The position numbers were made by a program, and so were the translations under genes. This document shows positions 7,086 through 14,602 of a DNA stretch of 64,000 bases, one piece after another. The notes beneath the pieces were generated by a model that made no database searches, had not been told where the DNA came from, and was given only the letters and a program-made list of their open reading frames with translations. The DNA lies in the NCBI RefSeq assembly GCF_016862935.1, contig NZ_BONX01000018.1, positions 310,001 through 374,000 of the forward strand, in the 5' to 3' direction. Positions within the stretch are counted from its first letter, which is position 1. The number at the start of each line of letters is the position of its first letter. The stretch is from Plantactinospora mayteni. Its GTDB lineage: Bacteria > Actinomycetota > Actinomycetes > Mycobacteriales > Micromonosporaceae.

Positions 7086-8333
7086 TCAGGTCAGCACCCC
7101 GGAGAGCCGGCCCCGCCAGCCGGCCAGCACCTGCTCCGGGTCGGTGTCGAGGACCCGTTCCAGCAGGCTGGCGTAGACGTCCCGGAAGTCGGTGGTGAAC
7201 CGCAGGTCGCCGTCGTCGAGCCGGGTCAGGTCGGGCGGTTCGCCGTGCAGGCCGCCGTTCACCCCGGCGCCGAGCAGGAAGACGTCCGACGCGGTGCCGT
7301 GGTCGGTGCCGTCCGAGGCGTTGGCCCGGACCCGCCGGCCGAACTCGGAGTACACCGCCACCACCACCTTGCGGCCGGGCTCGGTGCCGGCCATCCGATC
7401 CACGAAGCCGGTCAGTGCCTTGTCGACCTGGCCGAGCAGCACCGCCTGGAGTTGCTTCTCGTCGGCGTGCGTGTCGAAGCCGCCCAGCGAGGCCGAGAAG
7501 ACCCGGCTCGACACCCCGGCCTCGACGCACTGCGCCACCAGGTCGAGCTGGGCGGCGAGCGAACCGCGCGCCCCGCCGGTCGCGGTCGCCGCCGGCTGGT
7601 CGTCACCACCCTCGTCGGCCTCCTCGGCCGCGGCGGCGTCGCGTACCTCGGTGATCATCGTGTCGACGGCGCGCAGGTCGGCGAAGCAGGCGGCGGCCCG
7701 GGCCTGACCGGCCGGTTCGCCCGGCTCCGGCACCGCGAGCCTGGCCAGCGTCTGGTCGCCGACCGGGCGGCGGGCCTTCCGTTCGGTGACGGGTACGGCG
7801 GCACCCGCGCTGTGGGCACCGGCGAGCAGCGGCGGCAGGGTCGGCTCGAACGAGACCGCGAGCCGGGGATCGCCACCCACCCCGTCCAGCCAGCGGCCCA
7901 GCCAGCCGGTCTGCTCGGGGCGATCGGGGCGGGCGGTCTGCCAGATGTCCATCGAGCGGAAGTGACTGCGGTCGGGTGTCGGATATCCGACACCACGTAC
8001 GATGGCGAGCCGGCCGTCGCCGTACAGCCGGTGCAGCCCGGTCAACGCCGGGTTCAGCCCGATCTGGTCGTCCAGCCGCCGCACCTCGTCGGCCGAGTAC
8101 GCCAGCTCGGGGCGGGCGTCCTGGTAGGCCGGGTCGGAGTACGGGACGACGGTGTTCAGGCCGTCGTTGCCGCCGTACAGGGTGACCAGCACCAGGGTAC
8201 GGGCCTGCGGGTCGCGGTCACCGGCCGTGTCGAAGAGGTCGGCCAGGCCGTACGCGCTGGCGCCGGCCGCGAGCGCGCCCGCCCCGGCCACACCACTGGC
8301 GAGCAGGAACCTGCGTCGGGTGAGGATGTCCAT
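7086..8333 (-). CDS. DUF1501 protein exported by the Tat system
   Basis: A 415-residue DUF1501 protein. These belong to the alkaline-phosphatase/sulfatase-like superfamily, but substrates are mostly unknown. The N-terminus has a Tat signal, TRRRFLLASG, then a hydrophobic Ala/Gly stretch. Family features include LVTLYGGNDGLNTVVPY, SHFRSMDIWQ, and the late GTDHGTASDVFLLG. It is therefore likely folded in the cytoplasm and exported. It lies 18 bases behind the DUF1800 gene with a GAGGAGGAG ribosome site, and the two families are commonly adjacent in many phyla. Low-complexity Ala/Glu residues sit near 235-255. Confidence 0.9.
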   Translation of the reverse strand: MDILTRRRFLLASGVAGAGALAAGASAYGLADLFDTAGDRDPQARTLVLVTLYGGNDGLNTVVPYSDPAYQDARPELAYSADEVRRLDDQIGLNPALTGLHRLYGDGRLAIVRGVGYPTPDRSHFRSMDIWQTARPDRPEQTGWLGRWLDGVGGDPRLAVSFEPTLPPLLAGAHSAGAAVPVTERKARRPVGDQTLARLAVPEPGEPAGQARAAACFADLRAVDTMITEVRDAAAAEEADEGGDDQPAATATGGARGSLAAQLDLVAQCVEAGVSSRVFSASLGGFDTHADEKQLQAVLLGQVDKALTGFVDRMAGTEPGRKVVVAVYSEFGRRVRANASDGTDHGTASDVFLLGAGVNGGLHGEPPDLTRLDDGDLRFTTDFRDVYASLLERVLDTDPEQVLAGWRGRLSGVLT

Positions 8334-8351
8334 CCGCTCGTCTCCTCCTCG

Positions 8352-9656
8352 TCAACTGACGGTGTACTCGGGGCTGACCAGCCCGGCGACCAGCAGCCGG
8401 CGCGGGTCGTCGGCCAGCGGGGCCAGGGCGGCCCGGGTGCGTGGCGTCCACCGGTCCACCACCAGCAGCCGGGCCAGCGCGTCCGGCCGGTCGCCCGGGG
8501 CCGTGCCGGCGAGCCGCCGGGTCACCTCCGGAGCCGCCGCCCCGGCCAGCAGCGCGGCCAGCCGCATCCGGGCCTGCAACGACGAGGTGGTCAGCCAGGC
8601 CGGGCCGGCCGGCCAGCCGCCGACGCTCGGCGGTCGCAGCGGCACCTGGTCCATCCCGGCCAACCGGTTGACCAGCTCCCGGCGTTGCTGCTCGGGGAGC
8701 TTGCCGGGCCGGATGCCGAGCTGGCGCATCGCCCCGACCGCCCACTCCACCGGCTGCTTCACCAGCCCGCCCCGGGCCTGCCCGAACGCCGCCTGGGTGA
8801 GGAGCGCCCGGAGCAGCTCGGTGGTGGTGCCGGCGGCTCCGCCCAGCGCCGCCGGCAGCGGCACGTCGGCGCCGGCGAACCGGGCCCAGAGCCGGGCCGC
8901 GACGAACGCGCCGGCCTCGGGGCGGGCGGCCAGCAGCCGGGCGTACGAGTCGGCGTCGAACGCCGCCGTCCGGCCCAGGATCGTCTTCTCGGCCGGGTCG
9001 TGCCGGCGCCGGACGAACCGGGCCTGGCCGGTACGCCGGTCGACCTGCCAGCCGGTCAACGCCCGCGCCCCGGCCTTGACGTCCGCCTCGGTGTAGTGCC
9101 CGATGCCGAGGGTGAACAACTCCATCAGCTCCCGGGCCAGGTTCTCGTTCGGGGCGGTGCGGGTGTTCCGCTGCCCGTCCAGCCAGAGGATCAGCGCCGG
9201 ATCCCGCACCATCGCCCGGACCAGGTCCTCGAACGGCCCCCGGCCGTACGCCCGGAAGGTGTCGAGCTGCCCGAGCATGAGCTGGGCGGACCTGACCTTG
9301 CGTACGCTGGTCGCCCAGTGCCCGTGCCAGAAGAAGACCAGTTTCTCGGTGAGCTGGTGCTCGGCGACGACCATCCGGTCGAGCCACCAGTCGACCAGTC
9401 CACGCGCCTGTTCCGCCCGCTTCTTCTGGGCCTGCTGCCGCTGCTCCCGGCTGGACTCCTTGCTGATCCCGGCGTACGGGTCGGCGCCGAGGTCGGGTGC
9501 GGGGGTGGCCGCCGCGCCGGGGTCGGCGCCGACCGGGCTGAGCAACCGGTCCAGGGTCGCCGCCAGCCCGGCGCGTCCGGCCGCCTCCACCTCGGCGGCC
9601 GTCGGCCCGAAGGTGGCACGGCGCAGCAGATGTACGACGGCGTCCTGATCGACCAT
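8352..9656 (-). CDS. DUF1800 family protein
   Basis: A 434-residue DUF1800 protein, the usual partner of DUF1501. Features include the N-terminal HLLRRATFGPT, the central FFWHGHWATSV, the ENLARELMELFTLGIGHY block, and ALTGWQV. No signal peptide is evident, so it may be exported together with the Tat-dependent DUF1501 product or act inside; this is inference. The ATG at 9656 gives the family N-terminus; frames extending further upstream are on the antisense of the neighbouring hydratase. Function is unknown. Confidence 0.9.
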   Translation of the reverse strand: MVDQDAVVHLLRRATFGPTAAEVEAAGRAGLAATLDRLLSPVGADPGAAATPAPDLGADPYAGISKESSREQRQQAQKKRAEQARGLVDWWLDRMVVAEHQLTEKLVFFWHGHWATSVRKVRSAQLMLGQLDTFRAYGRGPFEDLVRAMVRDPALILWLDGQRNTRTAPNENLARELMELFTLGIGHYTEADVKAGARALTGWQVDRRTGQARFVRRRHDPAEKTILGRTAAFDADSYARLLAARPEAGAFVAARLWARFAGADVPLPAALGGAAGTTTELLRALLTQAAFGQARGGLVKQPVEWAVGAMRQLGIRPGKLPEQQRRELVNRLAGMDQVPLRPPSVGGWPAGPAWLTTSSLQARMRLAALLAGAAAPEVTRRLAGTAPGDRPDALARLLVVDRWTPRTRAALAPLADDPRRLLVAGLVSPEYTVS

Positions 9657-9751
9657 GCCACCGACCCTAGGCCCGCTGTCCAGCAGCCCAGGGAGGCCGG
9701 CGATCGAACCCGGTCCGCGCTGTCGGCGGCCCGGCCACCTGCCCGGACGGG

Positions 9752-9833
9752 GACGGTCAGCGGCCGTCGAACGTCGGCCGGCGCTTCTCCACGATCGCGG
9801 TGGGGCGCCCGGTGGTCGACGGTGGCGCCGCTG
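9752..9833 (-). pseudogene. Duplicated 3' fragment of the adjacent enoyl-CoA hydratase gene
   Basis: Bases 9752-9833 repeat, with a few substitutions and a 2-base length difference, the last roughly 84 bases of the hydratase gene at 9834-9917, including its stop codon. The copy lies directly downstream of the functional end, so it is a head-to-tail tandem duplication. It has no start and cannot encode an enzyme. Confidence 0.85.
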
Positions 9834-9838
9834 GACGG

Positions 9839-10627
9839 TCAGCGGCCGTCGAACGTCGGGCGGCGCTTCTCGACGAAGGCGGTGGTGGCGGCCCGGTGGT
9901 CGGCGGTGGCGCCGCAGATCGCCTGCGCCTGGGCCTCGGCGGCCAGCGCCTCGGAGAGGGTACCGGCGTCGCCGACCGAGAGCTGCCGCTTGATCGCCCC
10001 GTACGCCACCGTCGGTCCGGCGGCCAGCCGAACGGCCAGCTCCTGCGCGGTCGCCAGTACCTGCTCGTCGTCGACCAGCCGGTTCAGCAGCCCGAGCCGG
10101 TACGCCTCGTCGGCCGGCACCGGCTCGGCGAGCATCAGCAGCTCGACCGCCTTGGCGTGCCCGACGAGCCGGGGCAGTGACCAGGAGGCACCGGTGTCGC
10201 CGGCCAGCCCGACCTTGGCGAAGGCGAGCAGGAAGGTCGTACCGGGGCCGCCGATCCGGAAGTCGGCGAGGAAGGCGAGCGAGGCTCCGGCGCCGGCCGC
10301 CGTGCCGCGTACCGCCGCGATCACCGGCTTGGGCAGGCTGGCCAGCCGGGAGGCGATCGGGTTGTAGTGGGTCCGGACGGTACCGAGCGGATCGGTGCCG
10401 CCCCCGGCCAGCGTGGCGGCGTGTTCCCGCAGGTCCTGGCCGGCGCAGAAGGCCGAGCCGGCACCGGTGAGCACCACCGCGCGGCAGGAGCGGTCGTGCT
10501 CCAACTCGGCCAGGGTGTCCCGCAGCGCCTCCTTCAGCGCCACGTCCAGCGCGTTCATCGCGGTCGGCCGGTTCAGGGTCAGCGTGACCACGGAGTCGGA
10601 GCGGTCGATGAGCAACGGCTCGGTCAC
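9839..10627 (-). CDS. Enoyl-CoA hydratase/isomerase family protein
   Basis: A 262-residue crotonase-fold enzyme, probably hydrating or isomerising an unsaturated acyl-CoA. Motifs include TLNRPTAMNALD, the oxyanion-hole segment GAGSAFCAGQDL, AAVRGTAAGAGASLAFLADFRI and the C-terminal EKRRPTFDGR. The residue after GDTG in GLAGDTGASW is Ala where many hydratases have the second catalytic Glu; the pattern recalls PaaG-type isomerases. GTG at 10627 overlaps the paaX stop as GTGA, so the two genes are co-translated, supporting a role in aromatic or phenylacetyl-CoA-type catabolism. The 3' end is duplicated downstream. Confidence 0.9.
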   Translation of the reverse strand: MTEPLLIDRSDSVVTLTLNRPTAMNALDVALKEALRDTLAELEHDRSCRAVVLTGAGSAFCAGQDLREHAATLAGGGTDPLGTVRTHYNPIASRLASLPKPVIAAVRGTAAGAGASLAFLADFRIGGPGTTFLLAFAKVGLAGDTGASWSLPRLVGHAKAVELLMLAEPVPADEAYRLGLLNRLVDDEQVLATAQELAVRLAAGPTVAYGAIKRQLSVGDAGTLSEALAAEAQAQAICGATADHRAATTAFVEKRRPTFDGR

Positions 10628-11466
10628 GGGTGTTGGCCCTTCTGTCGGGTGATCCGGTGGGAACCGTCGAGGCACTGCTCGACGAAGCGGTCGGCGGCCG
10701 GGCGCAGCCGTGCGGCGTGCCGGTCGAAGAAGGCCGCCGCGCTGGTCCCCGGCCACCGTTCGGGCAGTAGCGCGGGAGGCAGCTGCGGGTCCCGGAAGAG
10801 GAAGGTACGCCATGCGTGCACGAGCCGGAACCGGGCGGCGTACGCGTCCTCGTCACAACTCCGTACGGTCACCGTGGCGAGCAGCGGCCGTTGCGCGGAG
10901 ACGAACTCCTGGTACGCGTTGGCGATCTCGTCGAGGTCCCAGGCCCGCCGGACCACCCCCATCGCCCCCGGGGTGCCGGCGGCGTGCGCGGCGGTGAACC
11001 GCTCGTAGCGCACCCCGGCCTCGGCCAGCAGGCCGTCCACGTCCTCGCCGGGCCGGGTGGCGACCCAGTTCTGCTCGTCGAGCATGCCGTAGCCCAGATA
11101 GCTCAGGTTGGCGGCGAGACGCTGCCGGTCCCGCCGGTTCGTGCCCGCTTCAAGCACGATCAGGTCGAATCGGCCGTCCCATCCGATCTTGCCGGTTCGG
11201 TAGATCCGGGCCGCCGCCTCGTCGAGTCGTCGGGCCGCTCTGGGGGTGAGCAGATAGCCCGGTCCGGCGGCCAGTCGGAGCGGGTGCAGCCAGCCCTGCC
11301 GGACCATCCGGGAGACCGCGGTACGGACCGCGGGTGCGGCGATGCCAAGCGGGGATAGTAGTTTGACCAGCGCGGACACTGGTGCGCGTCCACCCCGGGA
11401 GCGGAGGTAGTCGCCATACAGGTCGAAGAGTGCCGACCGTGCCTGCATGACCGCACATTGTGACAC
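10624..11466 (-). CDS. PaaX-family transcriptional regulator
   Basis: A regulator of the PaaX family, whose founding member represses phenylacetate genes until phenylacetyl-CoA binds. The N-terminal winged helix reads SALFDLYGDYLRSRGGRAPVSALVKLL..AVRTAVSRMVRQGWL, and the C-terminal PaaX domain includes WDGRFDLIVLEAG and LPPALLPERWPGTSAAAFFDRHA. It is coupled by a 4-base overlap to an enoyl-CoA hydratase. The start is uncertain: GTG at 11466, or ATG at 11448, which fits the family better but has no clear ribosome site. A small pseudo-palindrome, CACATTGTG (11453-11461), overlaps the start region and could be an operator. Confidence 0.88.
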   Translation of the reverse strand: MSQCAVMQARSALFDLYGDYLRSRGGRAPVSALVKLLSPLGIAAPAVRTAVSRMVRQGWLHPLRLAAGPGYLLTPRAARRLDEAAARIYRTGKIGWDGRFDLIVLEAGTNRRDRQRLAANLSYLGYGMLDEQNWVATRPGEDVDGLLAEAGVRYERFTAAHAAGTPGAMGVVRRAWDLDEIANAYQEFVSAQRPLLATVTVRSCDEDAYAARFRLVHAWRTFLFRDPQLPPALLPERWPGTSAAAFFDRHAARLRPAADRFVEQCLDGSHRITRQKGQHP

Positions 11467-11635
11467 CCCTTCTCAAGATATGCTAGATGCTGTTACATCA
11501 ACGCTGGTTCGGTTTGGGTCCGGCGGTGTTCATCAGGGAAAATCGTTGGTCGGCACCGCGGCCTTGGGCGGTGATGCTGACCAAATGGATGTGGGGTAAC
11601 CCACCGACCCTGATGAAGGTCTGAGGGGAGACAAC

Positions 11636-11803
11636 ATGGCGGCGATGAAGCCGCGGACGGGCGACGGTCCGCTGGAAGTCACCAAGGAGGGCCGGGGCAT
11701 CGTCATGCGGGTTCCGCTGGAGGGTGGTGGCCGGCTCGTCGTCGAGATGACTCCCGACGAGGCCAACGCGCTCGGTGACGCGCTGAAGGCCGCCGCCGGC
11801 TAA
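11636..11803 (+). CDS. DUF3117 small protein
   Basis: A 55-residue protein matching DUF3117 over its whole length: MAAMKPRTGDGPLEVTKEGR, then RVPLEGGGRLVVEMTPDEA. It is highly conserved across actinobacteria; the function is unknown. The ATG at 11636 has a GGGGAG ribosome site 5 bases upstream. It stands alone, followed by a strong palindrome that probably ends transcription. In mycobacteria the corresponding gene (Rv1211, from memory) lies next to tagA. Confidence 0.93.
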   Translation: MAAMKPRTGDGPLEVTKEGRGIVMRVPLEGGGRLVVEMTPDEANALGDALKAAAG

Positions 11804-11853
11804 GTGAACGCCGACTCCTCCGGGCGACACGTCTCGTCCGGCGGGGTTTCTCA

Positions 11854-11889
11854 CCCTGGGCCACCGGCGGCGCCGCCGGTGGCCCAGGG
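11854..11889. terminator. Perfect 36-bp palindrome after DUF3117
   Basis: Two perfect 18-base arms, beginning CCCTGGGCCACC and meeting at GGCGCC, form an uninterrupted palindrome 50 bases after the DUF3117 stop. There is no T-run, which is usual for actinobacterial terminators. Being symmetrical, it could act on either strand. Confidence 0.75.
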
Positions 11890-11952
11890 TCGTGATGCCG
11901 GGCGGGATATCTTCCTCCCGCCCACCCAAGATCGTCTGGAGGTAACGTCGGC

Positions 11953-13530
11953 GTGCTGTCGATCCGTCTGGTAGTCGACCCGACCGGGTTCGAGACCCTG
12001 GCCCTGCCGGTCGCGCCCGTGGCGGCGCCGGGCCAGCCCGCCGGGCCGGACCAGGCCGATCCGGACCCGGCCGACCAGCCCGATCCGGACCCGGCCGACC
12101 AGCCCGGATCGGGTACGCAGGACGGCGCCGAGCCGAGCGGTCGACTGCTGCCCACCTTCCTCGCCCTCCCCGGTGAGCTGGGTGTCGAGGCGAGCGCGCT
12201 GCTGCCGTACCTCGACCAGCCCGGAGGCGCGGGCGCGCTGCACCGGTCGATCCGGCCGCAGGGCAACCCGACCCGGCTGCTGCTGGCCGGGGTGGGTACC
12301 GGCGACGAGGCCGGCTGGCGATCCGCCGGGGCGGCGGTGGTCCGGGCGGCCACCCGTGAGAGTTCGATCACTATAGCGATTCCGGTCGATGCTGACCCGG
12401 GTGCCGTACGTGGGCTGGCCGAGGGGATCTGGCTGGCGTCGTACCGGTTCCGGATGCCGGACGCCGACGGATCCGCCGGCGACCCGCCCACGCTGACCGA
12501 GGTGCTGCTCGCGGTCGCCGACCCCGAGCCCTACCGGGCGCCGCTCGACACCGCCCGGGTGGTCGCCGAGGCGACCCGGTTCGCCCGGGACCTGACCAAC
12601 ACCCCCTCCTCGCTGAAGACCCCGGCCTGGTTCGCCGACCGGGTGGTCGAGGCGACCGCCGGGCGGCCCGGGCTGACCGTCGAGGTACGCGAGCCGGACC
12701 GGCTCGCCGCCGAGGGGTTCGGCGGCATCCTCGCGGTCGGCGGGGGATCGGCGCAGGGGCCCCGGCTGGTCGAGCTGAGCTGGCGGCCCGAGGGCGCGGA
12801 CCGGCACGTGGTACTCGTCGGCAAGGGCATCACCTTCGACACCGGCGGCGTCTCGATCAAGCCCCGGGACGGCATGAAGCTGATGCGCAAGGACATGGGC
12901 GGTGCCGCGGCCGTGATCGCCGCCACCGTCGGTGCCGCCGCGCTCGGCCTGCCGGTCCGGGTAACCGCGCTCGCCCCGCTCGCCGAGAACATGGTCAGCG
13001 GCTCGGCGTACCGGCCGGGCGACATCGTGCGGCACTACAACGGGCTGACCAGCGAGAGCACCAACACCGACGCCGAGGGCCGGCTGGTGCTGGCCGACGC
13101 GCTCGGCTACGCCGTGGCACGGCTCGCGCCGGACCTGCTGGTCGACCTCGCCACGCTGACCGGGGCGAACGCGGTCGCGCTCGGCAAGCGGACCGCCGCC
13201 CTCTACAGCGACACCGACGAACTGGCCGAGGCGGTACTGGCGGCTGCCGAGGCGGCCGGCGAGCGGGCCTGGCGGATGCCGCTTCCCGCCGACTACGCCG
13301 AATACCTCGGCAGCGACCTCGCCGACCTCTACAGCGCCCCGAACCACGGCGCCGGATCGGTCACCGCCGCGCTCTACCTCCGCGAGTTCGCCGGTGACCT
13401 GCGGGACCGCTGGCTGCATGTGGACATGTCGGCGCCGTCCTGGTCCGACGGCAACGACGGCGAACTGGTCAAGGGCGCCACCGGCTGGGGCGTACGCACC
13501 CTGCTGCGCTGGCTGTCCACCCAGCCGTAG
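11953..13530 (+). CDS. pepA: Leucyl aminopeptidase (M17)
   Basis: Cytosolic di-zinc aminopeptidase releasing N-terminal residues from peptides. The 525-residue product has the variable N-terminal macrodomain-like part and the C-terminal catalytic domain with VGKGITFDTGGVSIKP, the lysine/aspartate metal-site region MRKDMGGAAAV, and the NTDAEGRLVLADAL signature. GTG at 11953 has a GGAGGT site. Near residues 30-55 an Asp/Pro-rich insert is encoded by two exact copies of a 24-bp unit (12058-12105), which lengthens the protein relative to typical homologues. The gene is convergent with the methyltransferase gene. Confidence 0.95.
   Translation: MLSIRLVVDPTGFETLALPVAPVAAPGQPAGPDQADPDPADQPDPDPADQPGSGTQDGAEPSGRLLPTFLALPGELGVEASALLPYLDQPGGAGALHRSIRPQGNPTRLLLAGVGTGDEAGWRSAGAAVVRAATRESSITIAIPVDADPGAVRGLAEGIWLASYRFRMPDADGSAGDPPTLTEVLLAVADPEPYRAPLDTARVVAEATRFARDLTNTPSSLKTPAWFADRVVEATAGRPGLTVEVREPDRLAAEGFGGILAVGGGSAQGPRLVELSWRPEGADRHVVLVGKGITFDTGGVSIKPRDGMKLMRKDMGGAAAVIAATVGAAALGLPVRVTALAPLAENMVSGSAYRPGDIVRHYNGLTSESTNTDAEGRLVLADALGYAVARLAPDLLVDLATLTGANAVALGKRTAALYSDTDELAEAVLAAAEAAGERAWRMPLPADYAEYLGSDLADLYSAPNHGAGSVTAALYLREFAGDLRDRWLHVDMSAPSWSDGNDGELVKGATGWGVRTLLRWLSTQP
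12058..12105 (+). repeat. 24-bp in-frame tandem repeat in pepA
   Basis: Two exact 24-bp copies starting GATCCGGACCCGG encode the peptide DPDPADQP twice in the N-terminal domain of the aminopeptidase. The period is a multiple of three, so copy number could change without breaking the frame. Confidence 0.9.
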
Positions 13531-13576
13531 CCGTAGTCGGTGCGGGGGTGGTCCGGCCGGGGTTCGACCGGGTCGG

Positions 13577-14230
13577 TCAGCGCTTGACCGCGACGAGTAG
13601 TCCCTCGCCGGTGGGCAGCAGCGCCGGGGTCCACTCCTCCGACTCGCGTACCGCCTTGACCACCTCCCGGACGGTCACCGTCTCCACGTCCCGGGCGGCC
13701 GGGTCGCCGATCCGGCCGGCGGCCAGCGCACCGTGCAGCGCGAGTACCCCGCCGGGGCGGAGCAGTCGCAGCGCCGCCTCGACACAGGCGCTGTATTCCG
13801 CGACCTCCGAGTCGACGAAGATCAGATCGTAGACCCCGTCGGCGAGCCGGGGCAGCACGTCCAGCGCCCGGCCGGTGATGATCCGGGTACGCCCGGAGGC
13901 GAAGCCCGCCTCCTGGAAGATCCGTCGGGCGATCCGCTGGTGTTCCGTCTCCACGTCGATCGTGGTCAGGATGCCGTCGGGGCGCATGCCGCGGAGCAGC
14001 CAGAGCCCGCTGACCCCGGTACCGGTGCCGATCTCCACGACGGCCCGCGCACTGCCGGCCGCGGCCAACAGCCGGAGCGTCGCACCGGTACCCGGCGTGA
14101 CGGCGTCGAGCCCGACCTCCCTGGCCAGGCTACGGGCGGTACGCAGGACCAGGTCCTCGGCGACGTACGCTTCGGCGAACTGGAGTGCTTGGGCGGTCGT
14201 CGTACTGACTGACCGGGCGACCGTGGCGAT
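13577..14230 (-). CDS. Class I O-methyltransferase with apparent ATC start
   Basis: SAM-dependent O-methyltransferase (methyltransf_3 type). The SAM-binding motif is VVEIGTGTGVSGLWLL, followed by TTIDVE, the metal/substrate region IFVDSEVAEYSACVEAAL, and LHGALAAGR. The conserved N-terminal helices (TTAQALQFAEAYVAEDLVL) are encoded upstream of the first canonical in-frame start (TTG at 14068). The only position with a good ribosome site is ATC at 14228-14230, preceded by GGAGGTG at 14235-14241. With that start the protein is 217 residues (IATVARSVSTTTAQ), the usual size. In mycobacteria the homologue Rv1220c lies beside sigE; here the next gene, divergent, is htrA. Confidence 0.85.
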   Translation of the reverse strand: MATVARSVSTTTAQALQFAEAYVAEDLVLRTARSLAREVGLDAVTPGTGATLRLLAAAGSARAVVEIGTGTGVSGLWLLRGMRPDGILTTIDVETEHQRIARRIFQEAGFASGRTRIITGRALDVLPRLADGVYDLIFVDSEVAEYSACVEAALRLLRPGGVLALHGALAAGRIGDPAARDVETVTVREVVKAVRESEEWTPALLPTGEGLLVAVKR

Positions 14231-14602
14231 GGGGCACCTCCGGGCGGCGAGGGACTCGGCTGGCGGGATGGAACTCGGGGATGGAACTCGATCGGCGGTA
14301 CGTCTCGGGGTGTGCGTGGATTTCCGCTGGGCGGAGCTTGCGGACGGCGGGTTCGCGGGGCGACGGTGGAACGGCGGCGGCGGGGTCGGCGGACCGGGGC
14401 GGGGTTGCGGGTATGAGCCTAAGGGTGGCGGTACGTGATCGGCATGCGCGTACCTCGGACGGCGAGCTGCCTCGGCCCAACCGATGACCGGTATTCGGCC
14501 ATCCGTGCGATCCTGGATACGGAACCCGGACGCCGCGGCCGGAACCGGTCGCCCCGGCCCGCGCGGCGCCCGGCTTCAGGGACGGACTGGGAGGCAGCGA
14601 AC
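14231..14602. promoter_or_regulatory. Divergent methyltransferase/htrA intergenic region
   Basis: 372 bases with no credible gene. The space is too short for an ECF sigma gene, which the mycobacterial order (methyltransferase, sigE, rseA, htrA) would predict. GGAAC occurs several times (for example 14270-14274 and 14284-14288) but no confident -35/-10 pair was assigned. A short open frame at 14281-14487 has no recognisable features. Confidence 0.5.

Noticed and set aside
7245-10367. A 1040-codon open frame on the + strand.
   Set aside because: It is antisense to three clear genes (DUF1501, DUF1800, enoyl-CoA hydratase). Long antisense open frames are normal in DNA of this GC content, and its product has no domain.
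14281-14487. A 68-codon frame between the methyltransferase and htrA.
   Set aside because: No recognisable features; too short for the expected sigma or anti-sigma factor, with composition like non-coding DNA.
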